This document shows, piece after piece, positions 24,881 to 54,337 of a stretch of DNA of 64,000 nt. The stretch spans positions 1,369,001 to 1,433,000 of the forward strand of contig NC_133037.1 in the NCBI RefSeq assembly GCF_048771995.1, read 5' to 3'. This stretch comes from Taeniopygia guttata (taxonomy: Eukaryota; Chordata; Aves; Passeriformes; Estrildidae). The notes under the pieces were generated by a model, which made no database searches, was not told the origin of the DNA, and saw only the letters and a list, made by a program, of their open reading frames with translations. Within the stretch, counting starts at the first letter, position 1. Each line of letters starts with the position of its first letter. A program made the translations under genes and the position numbers.

Positions 24881-26198
24881 CTCTGATGGATGTGTTTTGG
24901 TCCAGGGGGCTCCCCACAGAGCCCTGGGCAGAGGAAGAGCATACAGGAGTAGCGGGCACAGAGGCTGCGAGAGTGACCACTGGGTAAACACTGAGAAAAC
25001 ACTGAGTAAACCAGGAGTTCGCGCTGTCTGTGAGCGCAGAACAGCGGGGAGGGGAGGGCTGAGGTGAGCACCTGCCTGCACAGGTGCTGTCACCTCTGCC
25101 GGGACTCAGGTGTCAGCCCTCGGCTGCTCTGCAGGAACGGCTCCAAACTCTGGAAACAGCGAGTGTCACTGGAGTTCCTCTTCACTAAAATTACAGCATG
25201 GGGCTGTCACTAACAAGACATCACAACTTCAGCCAGAGTGACCAGCAGCGAATAAAAAATAGGAATATTTCATTTATTTATTGTATTATGTAATTATTTG
25301 TCCTTAAATATTAGCCAAGGTTATTCCCCACAGTTCCACTCTAATTTTCCTGCCCTCTGTGGCTGGCTGGCAGCAGCCAGAGCCGTGCAGGGGTAAGTGC
25401 AATGTTTGCCTGCAGAACAACTGCATCGCTTTAACTGGGATTTAGGTGATGGAAGCAGCTCCTCCGCTCACTCCCACCCACACCCACCTGCTGCTGTGGG
25501 TAACAGGTAGGAATGGTGCCTGCTCCTCGCTTGTCTCCCTCTCTACAGCAGCAGGATAATGCTGGTGAATGGGAACAAGCCCAGATTAGCCAGTTTGGAA
25601 TCAACATAACTTCCCCTGCCCTGGCTCTCCATTAAAAATACCTCCAGAGGAGCTGTAGCTGTGGCTCTGGAGTAAAGGATGTGCAGCAGCTGAAGCCCGT
25701 GACTCAGGAACTGAAGCGAAGGTCAGAGAACAGAGTTTTATGGGTTTCCTACATGGCTGCAGTACTACAAGCCATTACTCATCAGGAATTTGGCAGAGGA
25801 GCGGTGCCTAATATCATTAGATAATCCTAATGAATTCTTGTGTAATCGAATCTAATCTCTGGATGGCTTCAGCAGGAGGAGGCTGTGAGTGGCTGCAGTG
25901 GCTCCGAGGCAGTGACAGAAGGGCTGTCACCAGAGCCAGGGGCAGAGCTTTGCCTGCTGAGCACCTTGAGCAGCTCTGCACACAGTGTGCCTTAAAATAG
26001 CTCCAGCACTGAGGGATCAACCCGAGCAGCAGTCCTGGGGGAGAACACGGGAATTCACTGCTCAGGGAGGGAATGGAGGCTGCCCCTCCAGAGACATTCC
26101 TCTCCCAAATGCCAGATACCAAAGGGCACATTTTTGCTTGTGGACTACCTTTGATTCTGGGTCTTGGTCAGTTCTTCAAAGGCTGAGGAGCTCACAGC

Positions 26199-26430
26199 AT
26201 CCCAGAATGGTCTGAGTTGCTCCAAATCCCATCCAGCCTGGTCTTGGACACTTCCAGGGATGAGGCAGCCACAGCTGCTGTCACTGGGCATCATGTGCCA
26301 CGGTGTCCCCACCCTCACAGGGAGCAATTTCCTCCTAATGTCCAACCTAAACCTATTCTCTGTCAGCTGGAATCCATTCCCCCTTGTCCGGTCATTACAT
26401 GCTCCAATTTTTGGCCCTTCGGCCAAAAAT
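26199..26430 (-). mobile_element. CR1 LINE 3'-end fragment
   Basis: Runs from CATCCCAGAATGGTCTGAG through TTCCTCCTAATGTCCAACCT to CCATTCCCCCTTGTCC, CR1 tail in reverse orientation. Confidence 0.88.
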
Positions 26431-27059
26431 AGTGACCAAGCTCTGTGAAGAACTCGCTGGATTTGAAGGGGTGCTGGCAAAAACAAGATAATCATGGAAG
26501 TTTCCAATGCAGAAGAACATTTCCATTTGTCTTTAGGAACTTGCTCTGGGATGCTGCTGCAGGCACAGAGAGTTCAAGGGGTTCCTATAATCTTACAGCA
26601 CTGAAAAGAGGTAAAATTGTAGGGCAGGGTGGGAGTGGGAAAGGTCACCTTGGGAAGGACCAGAGTATTCCCTTAAAGGAATTTTCCCTGATAATGGGAC
26701 CTACAGGAAGCAGCTCTGAGATGGGAACAGAGTCCTGTTCACTCAGCAGCAAATGAGGGCTGGGCTTGGAGCCCACACACCCCCAGAGGGTCAGGGGAAT
26801 GAACTCAAGAATTCAGAGAGGAAATAGTGAAAAAACACTCCTTGGTAGGTATCACTTCAGCCCTGGGAGCTGTACTATGAGTGTTTGGCCCAATTTCACA
26901 TGTGGTTTCAGTCACAGGAAACAACTTGTGAGGGATTTTTATTTCTTGCTATCGGAGTACTTTGTTCTTTTTCTCCTTTTCAAATCTTATTCTGCTCCGC
27001 TCCTACTTTATTTTTAGCAATTATGGAAATTCAGCGCTGATGAAAGATTTTAAAATGAA

Positions 27060-27140
27060 GTTCGAAGTCTTTTTATTTCTATTTTGATTTCTTTCTATTT
27101 TTATTTCTATTTCTTGCTTTTTATTTCTATTGTCTTGTTT
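27060..27140. repeat. T-rich simple repeat (TTTTATTTCTAT)
   Basis: Irregular TTTTTATTTCTAT units over about 80 bases in the ITPR1-SUMF1 spacer. Confidence 0.75.
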
Positions 27141-28411
27141 TAGGCTGACAAATTTACACCTAACCATTGGCTTCCCTGGGCTGTTTTGGGAACATTTCAC
27201 CTCCAGCCTGTGGGGTGGCTTAGCACAGGTTTTGTCTCTGCTGTTTTGCTTTTGTTTCTTTTGCAGGTCAACAGCCCTGGAAGGAAAACGAGAGCAGAAG
27301 ATATTCCAGGACTGTGAGGATCAGTCTGTCTCCTCTTGCTTGTGGCTGGTCTTCACAATGGGGAAAATGATCCCAGAAGTTCCCCATCCTTAGGGAGATC
27401 CATGCAGCACTCAGGGATGAAAAGCACTCCTGACAAATGCTGGAACACCTCAGCCTCTCAGTGAAGTGCTGGAAAATCTCTCATTCCCATCACATTTTAA
27501 TAACAACAAGATTTGAAGCGTGGGGACTTAGTGTGAGGAGAGAGAAAAACTAAAGCTGAGCACAAAATGATCCATAGCAGCAAAAGTTCTCCAAGTCCTC
27601 AGGATCTCAGACTGGCAGTTGGATTTTCTGTAATTATTTCATCTGTTCTCCAGGGACAGTAAGGAATATGAACCCTCCTGATGGAACCACACAAATGATG
27701 CACACCAGAATTCCAGGGAAACGAGCCATGAGAACGAGTGGGCAGGATACACTAGAGAGCTGTCCCAGCTCGTTGGAAATCAGCTGATTTTCCTGAATTC
27801 CAGCACCACACAGTCAGAATCCCAGGGCTTTATTAAGGGGAGCTTATCCTGGCTGAGTGTTTTCAGTTCTAGAAGCCTGTCGAATTTGGATGCCTACTTT
27901 TTGCTCTCGCTTCAGTGAGTTGTGTTGGGAAATATTTAGCAGCAGAAAATAATTTGGATTTAACTCTCATTTTCATGGCTATTCATTCCTTAACAAAGGG
28001 CAAAGATCATTGCATCAATGCAAAAGAAATATTTCCATTTTCTGACCCCAAAGCAGCAAGGGTTGGTTGTATAATTAAGTTTGCAGTAATTTCTTTTCCT
28101 GCACTCTGACGCTTTTCTGGAGTACATCACAAGGCAAAAGGACCTAATGATGGACAATTGGAATTTGAATTCAATTGGAATCCAATTGGAATTCCCTGTG
28201 TGGCCTCCCAGCACTGCCATTTTACACACAGTAAAACTTCACAGAGCAAAAACATTCGAGTGCAGCTCCTTCCAGCATTCACACACACCAAACCATAAAC
28301 CCTCTCCTTCATTCATGCTTCTCTCTGCTGCCAGTGTAAGCCAAAATTATATTGAGTATTTTGAATTAATATCCCACAGGATGAGTAAAGATCTGTTTTA
28401 GTGCAAGGCAT

Positions 28412-28793
28412 TGTGGCAGGCACATTCTTCTCTCTCTCAGGATTTTTCATAGAGCAGCACAGAGGAAAGAAAGAGAAAAACCATTTCTATTTCTGCTCCT
28501 TGTTTTCCCATGTGGAATGTGTTTGGAGAATTGTTTCCCTGGGGTGAGTGCTTGGTTGGATTCTGGTGAGGATTGTTTGAGCTGGTGGCCAATCCAACCC
28601 CACTGGGGCTGGACTCGGAGAGGGGCACGAGTTGTGAGTGAGTTATGGTAGTTAGAAAAAGTAGGTTTGTAGTTTTAGTATCTGCTTTAAATAGTATATT
28701 AATGTATTATAGTATAGTTATAATACAGAAATCATTCAGCCTTCTGGAGTTAGACATCATTTCTTCCCACTGGCTTCACCTGATTTGCAATAG
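28412..28793 (+). mobile_element. Solo LTR, songbird endogenous retrovirus
   Basis: It starts at TGTGGCAGGCACATTC and ends near CACCTGATTTGCA. Its right half matches the element at 1-191 in the same orientation. No internal region follows. The two copies are separate insertions, because host ITPR1 exons lie between them. It sits in the ITPR1-SUMF1 spacer about 0.8 kb upstream of SUMF1. It resembles the TguLTR5 type (name from memory) and seems relatively young. Confidence 0.7.
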
Positions 28794-28979
28794 GGGATGA
28801 TGTTCTGTGGAAAGTTCAGAACAGAAGCTCCCACAAGAAAGTAAAGATTTTACAGAATCTCCAACAACTACAGCAAACTGTGGGAAAAATGCGTGAGAGC
28901 ACAGAAATTGTGAGTTCGCTGATGGAGGGCAGGAATCCCAAAGCAGCGTTCCAGGAAAGGGCCGGGAACTCCTTGTGTG

Positions 28980-29485
28980 ACAGTGGGGTCACGAGGGAAC
29001 AGGGAGGGACAATGGGGTTGGGGGGGACAGTGGGGTCATGAGGGGTTAGGGAGGGACAGAAGGGGACAGTGGGGTCATGGAGGGACAGAAGGGGACAGTG
29101 GGGTCACGAGGGGTCATGGAGGGACAGTGGGGTCATGAGGGGTCATGAGGGGACAGTGGGGTCATGAGGGGTCAGGGAGGGACAGAAAGGGACAGTGGGG
29201 TCATGAGGGGTCAGGGAGGGACAGAAGGGGACAGTGGGGTCATGAGGGGTCAGGGAGGGACAGAAAAGAACAGTGGGGCCATGAGGGGTCAGGGAGGGAC
29301 AGAAGGGGACAGTGGGGTCATGAGGGGTCAGGGAGGGACAGGGAGGGACAGAAGGGGACAGTGGGGTCACGAGGGGTCAGGGAGGGACAGTGGGGTCACG
29401 AGGGGTCAGGGAGGGACAGGAGGGGACAGTGGGGTCACGAGGGGTCAGGGAGGGACAGAAGGGGACAGTGGGGTCACGAGGGGAC
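28980..29485. repeat. G-rich minisatellite upstream of SUMF1, unit about 38 bp
   Basis: Roughly a dozen units built from GACAGTGGGGTCATGAGGGG, TCAGGGAGGGACAGAAGG. The plus strand is G-rich with runs spaced for G-quadruplex folding. The array ends about 95 bases before the SUMF1 start. ORFs on both strands over it are repeat artefacts. Confidence 0.95.
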
Positions 29486-29537
29486 AGCCCCACTCCCGCC
29501 CCCTCAGAAGGCGGCGCGGCCCCTTTAAGACGCCCCC

Positions 29538-29565
29538 GGTCACGTGACCGCGCGCGGCACGTGCC
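29538..29565. promoter_or_regulatory. CLEAR-type E-box palindrome plus second E-box in the SUMF1 promoter
   Basis: 29539-29548 reads GTCACGTGAC, the exact ten-base CLEAR consensus bound by TFEB/MiT-family factors. It lies in a 12-bp perfect palindrome (29538-29549). A second CACGTG (29558-29563) lies in another palindrome, GGCACGTGCC, 17 bases centre to centre downstream. Both are 15-40 bases upstream of the ATG. SUMF1 activates lysosomal sulfatases, so control by the lysosomal biogenesis network is plausible; binding itself is not shown. Confidence 0.7.
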
Positions 29566-29577
29566 GCCGCCGCCAAG

Positions 29578-49388
<19,811 letters not shown>

Positions 49389-49668
49389 GCACGCTGCCCA
49401 CGCTGCCAGCGCCTTCCTCGGGCACAGGAGGGCTGCATCCCACCCCAGGGAGAACAAACATATCAGCAGTAGCCCTTGCTGGTGGCACACAATGGAAAAA
49501 CCTTGCTTGGAGTTGCTGCTGAGGGAAGGAAAACCAGCACGACTCAACAGCACTTTTGGAGAACCTTTGTGTTCACGAGTCTGGCCTGGATTTGAAGCCT
49601 GACCAGGGTGTTTTGGATTCAACTGGAACAAAACTGAGCAGAAACATGCCAATCATGTTTTCAAAGAT

Positions 49669-49745
49669 TACCTAATCCCAGAATTAGGCTGGAAAAAACC
49701 TCCAGAGTTACTGAGTTTAACCCTTAACTGATCACTGCCTTGTGA
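49669..49745 (-). mobile_element. Weak CR1 LINE 3'-end fragment
   Basis: CTAATCCCAGAATTAGGCTGG and AAAAAACCTCCAGAG resemble a decayed CR1 tail, inside the probable SUMF1 3'UTR. Confidence 0.55.
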
Positions 49746-50106
49746 ACTACATCAGCTCCTCTTTAGACAAGATCTTATTAATTACTTTTATTTATGTAGA
49801 GCCTCTACACTCAAATGCAATAATCAAAGACTTTATAAACTTCTAGACAGCTTTAAAAGAAATTCTAGGCAATTAGGAAATTGTAGGCAGCTTTGAGATA
49901 CAATGAAGGAGTCAGGAATGAGGGCTGGGAGATGACAGCTCTCCCCACAGGCAGCTTGCCTTTTGTTACATTCCACTTGCAGTGAAAATCATGTCCAGAA
50001 ATGGGCTTCTCCTGGGCAGATATTTGCTGCTCTTTAGGAAGTGCCTTCTGCAGCTGAGGGTGATGATCCTCAGGGTGATGATGATTAGAAATCTTGTACA
50101 TATTTG

Positions 50107-50112
50107 AATAAA
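50107..50112 (+). terminator. Candidate SUMF1 polyadenylation signal
   Basis: AATAAA lies about 720 bases after the SUMF1 stop. It is the first clear canonical hexamer in the 3' flank. Further AATAAA hexamers near 50264 and 50346 could be alternatives. Confidence 0.5.
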
Positions 50113-50887
50113 ATATGAAGCATTTGTTTATGCCAAAGACTTTTATTGATGGAAAAACAGAATTTCCTTTGAATTTCTTGGATGCAGTGTAGGCTTATCT
50201 TAGGGACTTGGAAAATACAATACTGGCCTCATAAGAAACTGAAGCTAATGAATGATTACAGTTGAATAAAAGTCATGGAAGTGATGGTAGATGGAACTGT
50301 GAGCCCTAAGACCCAACAGGGTAAATTTCTAAACTGTTTTGTTGAAAATAAAATTCCTCACTGTAAAGGAGAGGAATTTTAACAAGTGAGAAGGGAAATA
50401 GGAACAATTGAAAGCAACCTTGTTTTAGGATCTGCATGTAACGGTGGATTCACAGAAGCCTTGGCACTGACGCTGGTCCTTGCCAGTGTTGTCTGTGCTG
50501 TAGATAATTTGGGTTTGAGTTTAATGCAGATCCATCACCTGGCAGCTCCTCCTGCAGTGCTTTCATGTTGAAAAGCTGACACAGGACAATGCCTGGGCAG
50601 GCCTTCACCACACACCAGCCTCCAGTGGGGTCCAGGTAAGCCCAGCAAGCAGAAAAATCTATCCCAGGACACAGCATGATGTGGCACAATATTGAGATAT
50701 TGATAATCATTATTGCACTCAGAGGAGGAGGGAGGAGGGAGGATGAAAGGGAGCTCAGAGCCTTTTGAGCTGTTTGAGTGGATTAATTCTGGAAGAGCAC
50801 ACTGAGCTGTGAGGGGCAGACTGGGCTCGGAAGCTGAAAGGAGTCTGAAGGAGAAAGTGAACAGAAGTTCAGCAGATACAACAGTCT

Positions 50888-50921
50888 ATTTCTTTCCTAG
50901 TTTCTTGACTAGGAAAGAAAT
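50888..50921. repeat. Perfect 14-bp hairpin
   Basis: ATTTCTTTCCTAGT and its exact reverse complement are separated by six bases (TTCTTG). It lies in the spacer between SUMF1 and SETMAR. Confidence 0.85.
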
Positions 50922-51921
50922 GGGGGATTTTTTTTTAGTAGGATTTTGGTCCACTCCCCCAGGCAGCTGCAGTGCCAAGGCATGGTTGAGTATAGTGCTG
51001 TATGGAAAAAGGCCACTAATAACTGTCAGGATGGTTTAGAACTCCGTTAACAATTATTTTGTTTTTGCAAGGCCGTCAGTGTGGCTGTTTTGAGCAGTCC
51101 AACACTGTTGCTCTGTGCTGAGCTGGGGAGTTTGCTCTGAGCAGGTAACTGGGATCAGGTCACTCCCAGGAACTGCAGCACTGGCCTGGGCTGAGGGCTT
51201 GGGGTGCAGGGACAGAGGGCTCAGCTGTGCTCCTGCTGTGGGGCTGTGATCAAGGACCAGATACTGTGAAAGGTGGCTGGATTTTTTTAAATTTGCACTT
51301 CCTTAACTACTCAAGATCATGCCAAGTTCATACTCATAACAGGAAGGTAACAAACCATGCTGTCATCCTGAAAATGAGGAGTGCAGATGCTGTAACACTC
51401 ATCTGGAAATTTTTCTAAGGAGGGAAAGAGGAAGTGGATTGGATAATCTGCTCCCAGCCCTGTGGTCTGAAAGTGGCTGGTGTGATGCCTTTTCAGGGAG
51501 AAAACCAGATAAAACTCCTTTCTACCCAAGAGACCTTGCAGTCCAGGCTGTGCCCTGGAATTCTGTGCATTCCAAGGTACAGGATCCTGGGAGTTTCCCT
51601 CCTGTAACAGAGGAACCTGAAGAGGCAAGGACTGAAGTTAATGTCCACTCAGCCTGGAAACTACTTCTGACAAGCAGCTGAAATCCTTTGGAAGGTTTCT
51701 GCACTGACAGAAATGACATTTAATGATTAACCCAAAGAGAAATCACATGGAAATGTTTATCTTAACATAAACCTACAGCTGTGTCTAAACCCCAACAGCA
51801 GCAGGAAGGCACTTTAATGGGAGAGGTTAACACTGCTTGGTATCAAGGGAGCAAACATAAGTAGGATTTTGTTTAGTAAATAGCAAAATGTCCTTTATCC
51901 CTGGTCAGTATCAGGTTAATC

Positions 51922-52010
51922 AGAGTGGTTTGGGTTGGAAGGGACCTTAAAAAGCTCATCTTGTTTCAACCCTTCTCCCCAGAGCCGGGGACCTTCATTC
52001 AAAGCTGCAT
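51922..52010 (-). mobile_element. CR1 LINE 3'-end fragment
   Basis: GGTTTGGGTTGGAAGGGACC followed by TTAAAAAGCTCATCTTG is the CR1 tail in reverse, in the SUMF1-SETMAR spacer. Confidence 0.82.
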
Positions 52011-53121
52011 CCTTGAATATTCTGATCATATTTCAGTAGGAAAGTAAATCTCCCAATGAATATTGAAATATTGGTAGTCATTACTGCTCTTTGAGAGTGG
52101 ACAGGATTACAGAGAGCTCCCAGTTTTTAGCTGTTTGCCTGGATTCCTTGGGAAAGAGCACACTCAGTTGGGAGTGACAGCTCAGTCCTTCAGTGGCATC
52201 AATCTTTCAGGTTCGAATCAAAGTTGTCTGTAATTTAAAAATGAAGTTACTGATCACCTGCAGAACAGCTGATCCCCATGAGATATACTCCCTTGTGTGT
52301 GTTATGTCAGAGGGTATGGAAACAGGTAAAGATCCAACTGTCCAGAGCAAATAATTGAGGGTTTGTGCTGCTGATGGCACAGTGTGACATGGATTAAAAA
52401 CTTAATTGCAGTTTATCCATCTTAAATATCAAAACCAGCCTATGTGAAGCTACCTTGACTTGATCTTTGCAGAAAGGAAGTGAAGGGACGTGCAGTTACA
52501 GAATGTGCCCATGTGGCAGTGCATCCCTGGGGGAAGGAGGTGCTCAGCAAAGCCCTGCACAGCTGTCAGAGCCAGACAGGGATGATGCAAAGATGGAATG
52601 ACCTTCTCCCTGTGCTGGGAACGGCCAGGCCTGGCCCTGGAGCAGTGAACACATGCATCAGTTAGCAGCTGAAAGGACCCTCGTGCATCTGTCAGCTGTT
52701 CAGCACACAACACAAATCTGTTGTTGTTCGGATGCACTTCTGTATTTCTACTTTCAGCAGGCTGTCAGCATCATCCTGCTTCGTGCTGCAGGGGCTGCAT
52801 TTGCTTCCTGAGCGTGTACTGAGTGCTGGGCAGTAACAGATGTGCTGCTGGTTGTGATTGCAGAGCTCTGATGGGAGCAGCCTCCAGGCTGAGGTGATTA
52901 AAAAAGATGGGATGCTGTAATCCTCAGAGACTGCTGTTCTGCACCACTTCAGCAAAGCTAAATGGGAGTGAAGCAGCCAGTCAGTCACAGCTGCTTTGGG
53001 CATGCAGCTACATGGGACACACCAAGTATTAAAGCTACTCTTTCCTTTTACATCAATAATTAGTAGCTACTATGATTTGTGGAACAAAACAAAATTACAG
53101 CAAGTAATTTTAAAACAATAA

Positions 53122-53127
53122 TTTAAT
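53122..53127 (-). terminator. Candidate SETMAR polyadenylation signal (ATTAAA)
   Basis: The minus strand reads ATTAAA about 420 bases after the SETMAR stop. No AATAAA was seen on this strand between the stop and this point. The variant hexamer is common but short, so this is weak support. Confidence 0.35.
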
Positions 53128-53548
53128 GGATTTTAAGAACCTAATGCTTTTCTTGCAAGAGTCATGGTTCATGGTGTTATTTTCTTGTGCCACTGTCAGG
53201 TGACTTTCCTTGCTGTTATCATGTCCTGTCCAGGTACAAGTGCCAAAGGTACCAATTCTTTCTGAAGGGTACAAACTGAGAGAGCTGCTTTAACATACAG
53301 CAAGCTGTCAGAGGAAAACCAGACAAAAACACCAGGCCTGGCTTAGTCACTGATTTGCAAGATTGGAACATCTTGAAGCTCCAATAATCCCTTGTACTAT
53401 CCACCTTCAAAAGGTTTTTCCATGATGTTAGTTCTTGAAACCATGTCTCTGTGCTGCTCCTCAAAGCCACATGTGCTTCCTTGTTGGAACAGAATGAGTT
53501 TAACTGCTAGGGAAATCAGTATTTTTATGTGTGTTTAAGGCTGAAAGT

Positions 53549-54337
53549 CTATGGAGAACTGGCTGGTGTGGAAAAGAGGGAGCTGTCCCAAGGTAAGAAG
53601 GAAGCACACGTGCGGGAGCCACAGTAGCAAGGTTTCCTCAGGCTGTTCTCTTCCTCCAGAGGTTTTTGTTCTCTGCTGGCTCCTGGTGAATTATGGAATC
53701 TTCCAGAGTAATCATATGAAAGCTCCTCTCCAGCAGAAATATCAGCAGCTGCAAACAGCGCCAGCTTGGGCACCATGGAGTCAACTCTCACCGGCACCAT
53801 GAAGAGGTTGGGCTCGCAGGAGTGGTTCAGGAACCTGCCCACGTTCCCGACGCGGGTGGGATCCACGAAGGTCTCCATGACGCGCCCGTCGTGCAGGTGC
53901 TCCCTCACCGCTATGATGTAGTTTGGCTCCTGTGGGCTCTGGGCCTGGATTCTCCTCTGGGCCTCGGCAAAGCCCAGCACCTCCCCGGCGTACTCGCAGA
54001 CGAAGCTGCCGGCGGGGATGGGCTCCAGCGCGCGCACGCCCCAGCCCTTCCTCTGCGTGCGGAACACCTGCAGCCGCAGCCGCAGCCCCCGCTGCACCAG
54101 CCTGTTCTGGCAGCCCTCCCCGCAGCAGCACAGGCTGTTGCACTCAAACACGGGCCTGGAGAAGGGCTGCTGCTGCTGCTCTGCCAGCCGGAGGCGCAGG
54201 CTGCTGTAGCTGTGCCCGCGGCTCAGGCACGGGCACGCGGGAGCCTCGCAGGAGCTGCTGCGGCAGGAGCAGCCCGGGAAGGTGACTTCAGTGGGGTCGA
54301 GCTCTCCGTCTGCTCCGGCCACGCTGTCGGGGCTGTA
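53549..54337 (-). CDS. SETMAR: SETMAR exon 2 (pre-SET, SET, post-SET)
   Basis: After a TCTCTGCAG acceptor (minus strand, ending 54338) this exon encodes YSPDSVAGADGELDPTEVTF and onward, 262 residues plus stop. As in mammals, one exon carries the whole methyltransferase domain. It is strongly GC/CpG-rich, so long antisense ORFs over it are shadows. Confidence 0.97.
   Translation of the reverse strand, partial: YSPDSVAGADGELDPTEVTFPGCSCRSSSCEAPACPCLSRGHSYSSLRLRLAEQQQQPFSRPVFECNSLCCCGEGCQNRLVQRGLRLRLQVFRTQRKGWGVRALEPIPAGSFVCEYAGEVLGFAEAQRRIQAQSPQEPNYIIAVREHLHDGRVMETFVDPTRVGNVGRFLNHSCEPNLFMVPVRVDSMVPKLALFAAADISAGEELSYDYSGRFHNSPGASREQKPLEEENSLRKPCYCGSRTCASFLPWDSSLFSTPASSP

Larger units (their letters stand above)
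24881..28411. other. Spacer between the divergent ITPR1 and SUMF1 promoters
   Basis: Apart from the CR1 copy at 26.2 kb and the T-rich repeat at 27.1 kb, no gene is seen. At 28152-28193 short palindromes (CAATTG, GAATTC, CCAATTGG) are crowded together. Confidence 0.7.
49389..50130 (+). other. SUMF1: Probable SUMF1 3'UTR
   Basis: This non-coding stretch runs from the stop to just past the first AATAAA. It includes a weak CR1 3'-end fragment near 49.67-49.75 kb and otherwise unremarkable AT-rich DNA. The end is inferred from the hexamer only. Confidence 0.5.
50690..52180. repeat. Two diverged direct copies of a segment of about 130 bp
   Basis: 50690-50825 and 52060-52180 share, in order, TATTGaATATTG-like, TCATTA, GAGCTC, AGCTGTTTG, GGATT and AGAGCACACT landmarks. 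The similarity is patchy, so this is either an old local duplication or two copies of an unrecognised repeat. Confidence 0.45.
50131..53121. other. Convergent spacer between SUMF1 and SETMAR
   Basis: 3 kb between the inferred 3' ends. It holds a hairpin, a diverged duplicate pair and one CR1 fragment. No mariner transposase or inverted terminal repeats of a DNA transposon were recognised here. Confidence 0.6.

Noticed and set aside
1-28793. The two similar LTRs as the two ends of one provirus
   Set aside because: They are 28 kb apart with host ITPR1 exons and promoter between them, and no retroviral genes.
29145-29547. ORFs of about 127 codons with repeated GHEGSGRD/RGQWG peptides
   Set aside because: They are translations of the 38-bp minisatellite; the period is not a multiple of three, so several frames are open.
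50131-53548. Mariner (Hsmar1-like) transposase downstream of SETMAR
   Set aside because: Looked for and not seen; no transposase motif or terminal repeats were recognised in this spacer.
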